From Prorocentrum cordatum (taxonomy: Eukaryota > Sar > Dinophyceae > Prorocentrales > Prorocentraceae): DNA of 64,000 nucleotides. The stretch covers positions 843,479 through 907,478 of the forward strand of contig CAUYUJ010005002.1 of NCBI GenBank assembly GCA_963575745.1, given 5' to 3'. A model generated the notes under the pieces. It searched no databases. It worked only from the letters and a program-made list of their open reading frames with translations, and was not told where the DNA came from. Position 1 is the first letter of the stretch, and each line of letters begins with the position of its first letter. The translations under genes and the position numbers were made by a program. Of the stretch, positions 60,293-64,000 are shown one piece after another.

Positions 60293-60340
60293 GAGGATCC
60301 TGCCTCTGGCGCCCTGGCCCGCTCTGGCAGCGAGGCGAGG
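60293..60340 (+). repeat. Deletion copy of the segment at 59065-59236
   Basis: GGAGGATCCTGCCTCTGGCG then CCCT is joined directly to GGCCCGCTCTGGCAGCGAGG then CGAGG. In the longer copy these two parts are separated by 128 bp (59089-59216). Both copies sit inside GGA arrays. Confidence 0.85.
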
Positions 60341-61430
60341 AGGAGGAGAAGAGGAGGAGGAGGAGGAGGGAGGAGGGAGGTGGGAGGAGGATGAGGGAGG
60401 AGGAGGGAGGAGGAAGGAGGTGGGGGCATGGGTGGGCTGTCGGCCCGGTGGAGAATTGGTGCCACACCATCGGCGCGATCGGGCACACGTTCAGAGTGGC
60501 GGGGGGGTGAAGCGAGAGCCTGTTGGATCCCAGGATCAGGACGAGGACAAGGACGACGATCATGAGGAGGCATGGGGAAGGCCCGCCAAGGCCCAGTGGT
60601 ACCCGGAGAAATCTAGACCATGGACAATCACAAGAAAGCCCGCAGCTTGGAGCCCACCGCCAGCCCAAACGGCAAGCAGAAATCGGGCGTGTGCCCTATT
60701 GTCCTGCTCCTTCTCGGCTTCGCCTCGTCGTCGGCGCATTGTCGTCGTTCTCATGATCTTGCTTCTCCCCCCTTTGTCGCGTGTATCGCTTAGTTGACCT
60801 TCCCCCCGACCCCTCTTTCCCTCCCGTTCTGCGATTGATTTCGCCGTGGGTTGCGCCCTGGGCGGTCGAATGCAAAACGGTTTGCTTCTGCTTGCGCCAC
60901 AAGTTGAGTTGATTCTTGTGCGGGTTCGGCGGCCAGCCTCCAATCGGTTGCGCCGCAGACTGCGGCTCCGACGGCGGACCAGTCCACAGTTTGTCCATTG
61001 TTGCGCCCTCGGTGTCGCCCTCGGCGGCGGAACGTACGGGTCCTCTCGGGTGTGCTATGGGATGCGCCTGTAGCGGCCGAAAGCAGGACAGCCTGCTATT
61101 GGTTGCGCCATTGCCTGTGCAGTCGGCGGCCGGAAGTGGGACGGCATGCTGATGCACGCGATTAGTCAGTCAGTCAGTCAGTCAGTCAGTCAGCAAGTCC
61201 GCCTCGCGGAAAACAAAGCTGGGCTACGCACGAAATGAAAGCTTTCAGGCGTCGGAAAATAGGTGTGCCGCCGTGCTTCTCTGGATCAACTGACGCGCTC
61301 ATCACCACCCCAGCTGAACCCTCCACTGCTGAGCGTCCGGTGAGGGCGCCCTCACCCTTGGGGAGATTACAGCGCGGCCCCAGTGCACCGTTCAGTTCAG
61401 ATCTGTACCTCGTGGCCTCTTCTTGGCGCC
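60341..61430. other. No gene; GGTTGCGCC words 60840-61110 and (GTCA)n 61165-61192
   Basis: TTGGTTGCGCC and GGTCGGCGGCCG-like words recur loosely in 60840-61150. A pure (GTCA)n tract of about seven units is at 61165-61192. The rest has no recognised feature. Confidence 0.55.
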
Positions 61431-62015
61431 CTGAGAGGTCCCGAGGGGCCCTGAAGAGACCCCTGGGACGACCAAGACTTGCCAAGGGCGGCCCAGGACG
61501 GCGTCAATCAGAAAAAACGTTTTCAGGTCGGGAGGATGGGGCTAGGAGAAATGATCAGATCACCAATCGTACCGCGTATGGTGAAGGCGCTCATTGTAGA
61601 GTCGTGGCTTGTATCTTCCAAACCCCTTCCTCCTATCACGATCATTGTCTTTCTCACTCAAGCTGGGGCACCAGGCTCCCTCGATGGCCCCAATGGCCCG
61701 AAGAAGACCCCCAAGAGGGTTCCCGTCTCCCCGTCTTTGAGCCATCTTGGGCCGCCTTGGCCTGGCTTGGGCGTTGCCCGGAGGCCTTCGCCAGCCAGGC
61801 ACGCCGCTGCGCGATCCCGCCCTCAGCCCGTTCCGTAGTTCCGAGGTCAGCGGCATGCGCGCCGTGCTGCTGGCAAGAGTCAAGGCGGCGGCAGCGGGAA
61901 AAGGGTCGCCCCCCTCTTGGAGAAGGAGGAGGAGGAGGAGGAGGAGGAGGAGGAGGAGGAGGAGGAGGAGCAGGGAGGGAGGGAGGGAGGGAGGGAGGGA
62001 GGGAGGAAGGAAGGG
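61431..62015. repeat. GGCCCC-type units, (GGA)n 61918-61970 and (GGGA)n 61972-62010
   Basis: GAGGTCCCGAGGGGCCCTGA and GGCCCCAATGGCCCGAAGAA then GACCCCCAAGAGGG are scattered units of the 6-kb minisatellite family. Simple GGA and GGGA tracts follow. Confidence 0.8.
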
Positions 62016-62365
62016 GTAGGGGGTAAGGACTGGTGAAATTAGGCGGGAGGTGTGCGGAGGGAGGAGGAGGAGACGGACGATGATGAAATTGCCTCCTCTG
62101 AGTTCTGCGAGTTCCTGGGAAAATCTGCACTCGTCTCCAGCTTGGCACGACCCCAAACTCCTGACTCGTCAGCATGCTTGCGCCGTGTGGGTAGCCGTCT
62201 TCACAGCGCGAGGCTCCCACATGTGTCTGACGACTTTCGTGTTTGTATTAAGAAGATTGGTTGCACCTGATGTGTCTTTTTGTTCGAAGCGGACTGTATC
62301 AGGTATGGCATCGCTTGTTGCAATCCTGCCTCTGCCTTGTGGTCTGCACTCGCAAGGACTCTGCC

Positions 62366-62388
62366 TCCGTAGCCCCTGTTGGCTCCAG
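62366..62388 (+). promoter_or_regulatory. Possible spliced-leader relic upstream of the Alba gene
   Basis: The segment begins TCCGTAGCC, identical to the first nine bases of the dinoflagellate spliced leader, and ends TTGGCTCCAG against TTGGCTCAAG. In between there is one inserted base and two substitutions. It lies 85 nt upstream of the ATG at 62474, where a retained leader would be expected. Weaker than the match at 6976. Confidence 0.45.
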
Positions 62389-62473
62389 CAGGGGCCAGGG
62401 ACGGCTCAACAGCTGATCCGGAGATTTCAGTCCACGGTAGCCCCCCGGCCGCGTCGAACGCGAAGGCCTGGGA

Positions 62474-62848
62474 ATGGCGGACGAGGAGGCGACAGCAAAG
62501 GCGCCGTTGCCCGAGGTCAAGGTCGCCCCTGCCCCGGAGGGTGCCACGGAGATGAAGGTGACCATGAAAAAGGGCACAGGCTTCTACATCAACGCGGCCT
62601 GCAGCTTCCTTCGGGGCGTCGACGCGAAGCCGGCGGCGGACGGCAAGGAGGCGCAGGAGGCGAAGCCGTCGGTGGAGTACTTGCGCATCTCCGGCCTCGG
62701 AGACGCCATCCCCGCGGCCATCGCCTCCGCCCAGAAGACGGTGAACGTGGACCTCGGCAGCATCATTAAGATCCAGACGGCCTACCCCAGCATGGAGGGC
62801 TCGGGGCGGGGCTGCGCGCAGATCATCATCGACCTGAAGCGCAAGTGA
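62474..62848 (+). CDS. Alba-domain DNA/RNA-binding protein (intronless)
   Basis: A 124-residue protein. Residues 1-25 are a Glu/Ala/Pro-rich tail. Residues 26-124 fit an Alba fold: TEMKVTMKKGTGFYINAACS starts the first strand and helix, VEYLRISGLGDAIPAAIASA gives the conserved G-x-A-I turn and second helix, and IIKIQTAYPSMEGSGRGCAQ then IIIDLKRK supply the last strands with a basic end. Alba proteins bind nucleic acids as dimers; in protists they act in chromatin or mRNA regulation, and which role applies here cannot be told. The helix-1 loop carries an insertion (AKPAADGKEAQEAKP, about 51-65). ATG 62474 gives the natural length; there is no intron. A possible spliced-leader relic 85 nt upstream suggests origin by retroposition of an mRNA. 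Confidence 0.8.
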   Translation: MADEEATAKAPLPEVKVAPAPEGATEMKVTMKKGTGFYINAACSFLRGVDAKPAADGKEAQEAKPSVEYLRISGLGDAIPAAIASAQKTVNVDLGSIIKIQTAYPSMEGSGRGCAQIIIDLKRK

Positions 62849-62911
62849 AGGAGCGGGCCTGAGCGACCGCCGCCCAGCGCTTCTGCTCGCGAGATGGCTC
62901 GGGCGTCGAGT

Positions 62912-63054
62912 ATGGGGGGTGCGATAAATGGGGGGTGGGTAACAAAGGTGCACCTTTTGTGCCCTCAAAGGGCCCTTCAGGGCCCTCTTGGTGCCGAAAA
63001 GGGGCGCGAAAGGTGCACGTTTCCCCTCACCCCCCCATTGATCGCCTCCCCATT
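62912..63054 (+). mobile_element. Inverted-repeat element E, copy 3 (MITE-like), just downstream of the Alba gene
   Basis: TGGGGGGTGCGATAAATGGG at the left faces CCCCCATTGATCGCCTCCCC at the right; AAAGGTGCACCTTTTGTGCC faces GGCGCGAAAGGTGCACGTTT internally. It is about 143 bp and starts 63 bp after the Alba stop codon, so it may lie in the 3' UTR. This is the best-preserved copy of the family. Confidence 0.8.
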
Positions 63055-64000
63055 AATTGACGCCCGAATGGCTCCCTTCCCCTCCCGCTTCGTTGCCTCC
63101 TCCCTACCACCCCTTCGGTACCCTTGAGGAGCTGCCGCTATTCCGCAGACCTCCCCCCCCATAAAGAGGGAATTCGTGAGGCTTCGTAGCCCACGACGAC
63201 ACCCCGACCCCCGACCACCACGGGAGTGCGTCAGACCTGTCGAAAGAGTGCCGCGATCGGGGCTGAGATGTGGGGGGAGCGGCCCACGCTCGGCCGGAAT
63301 CTCACCCCCACCCCCGATCCCTGCACCCCGCCTGCCAGGGATTCCCGCGGGTGCCGCTGTCGGGGGTGGGGGTGTCATTTGGGGTCATGGTGTCTTTTGG
63401 GCTTAGTTGGGATCATTTGGGGTGGGGGTGTCATGTGGGGTCATTCTGGGATGGTGGAGCGCAGGAGAAGAAGAGGATAATGAACGACATGACGCGGAGG
63501 AGGGGGGCAGAGGTGGTCGGTCGGTCGGTCGAGGGCCTTGAGTGATTCAGCCTGCTGAGCTATCCCAGGAGCTCCAGAAAGAGGAGGAGGAGGAGGAGGA
63601 GGAATAGCTCCAGGAAGAGGACGAACAACTTGTTGGTTTCTGTTTCGTCAGGACACCAGCCTCGAACGGCCAGCCGTGCTTGTCGACGGAGGAGTTCAGA
63701 GACCAGCCGGCTGTCTCCCGGCCATCGCGCCTCCTGGGTCGTCTGGGTGTTCGACCAGGCTGTGACCTCTTTGTGCGTGCGCCGGCTCTCTTCTTTCTCC
63801 CCTCATCTTGCATGCGGGACGATTCGCAATGCCATAGTCCAGATTGCTTGGTCGCGCGAGCGGATCGCCCTTGCCGCGCCGCGACGCAAAATGTGCGCGC
63901 GCCGGGTCACTTGGGGGCCATCTCGCGGCCGTCTTGGGCGCTCATGGGGCCTTTCCTTGGGCCCTATTCGGCTTCCAGGGAGCAGGATCCCTTTTGGAGT
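63055..64000. other. No supported gene
   Basis: About 950 bp. GGGGTCATTTGGGGT-type words (63360-63455), a short GGA run (63574-63604) and GGGCCATCTCGCGGCCGTCT then TGGGCG units at the end (63905-63985, minisatellite family of 6 kb). No recognised domain. Confidence 0.5.

Overview
The window looks like nuclear DNA of a dinoflagellate, from a repeat-dominated, high-GC, gene-poor stretch. The reasons are: two sequences resembling the dinoflagellate trans-spliced leader; a protein gene whose introns are best explained by GA..AG as well as GT..AG boundaries with AG|G acceptors; copia-like and LINE-like retroelements of the kind common in these genomes; an intronless Alba-domain gene; and very large amounts of trinucleotide microsatellite and degenerate minisatellite. 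I cannot name the species.

Layout. 1-1.9 kb: 3' part of a LINE reverse transcriptase ORF with one nonsense codon. 1.9-5.8 kb: microsatellites and a dispersed repeat. 6.0-13.0 kb: a GGCCCC-rich minisatellite interrupted by a copia-type LTR element (putative 5' LTR 6668-7255, tRNA primer site, gag-protease, SAP and zinc-binding region, a methyltransferase-like domain, integrase). It has no reverse transcriptase and no recognisable 3' LTR. 13.5-14.1 kb: a satellite with a 312-bp higher-order unit. 16.1-19.7 kb: a six-exon metallo-beta-lactamase-fold gene whose introns carry shared inverted-repeat elements. 20-24.5 kb: small inverted-repeat elements and several degenerate tandem families. 24.6-26.2 kb: a 21-bp (heptapeptide) minisatellite. 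26-50 kb: almost no recognisable genes; long GGA, GAT, CAA and TTG arrays, a 779-bp tandem duplication inside an inverted-repeat-bounded unit, and other tandem and dispersed families. 50.5-54.3 kb: a decayed LINE (endonuclease, reverse transcriptase, C-terminal region) followed by a 78-bp tandem array. 54.5-61 kb: microsatellites and dispersed repeats. 62.4-62.9 kb: an Alba-domain gene with a possible spliced-leader relic in its 5' flank and a small inverted-repeat element just downstream. 63-64 kb: no gene seen.

Only the metallo-hydrolase and the Alba gene look like functional cellular genes. The rest is mobile-element debris and tandem repeats. The most interesting observations are: a spliced-leader-like sequence inside the putative LTR, immediately preceded by AG; a methyltransferase-like domain between protease and integrase of the same element; and introns in the metallo-hydrolase gene that appear to derive from inverted-repeat elements. 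All similarity statements come from reading the sequence by eye; no alignment or database search was run.
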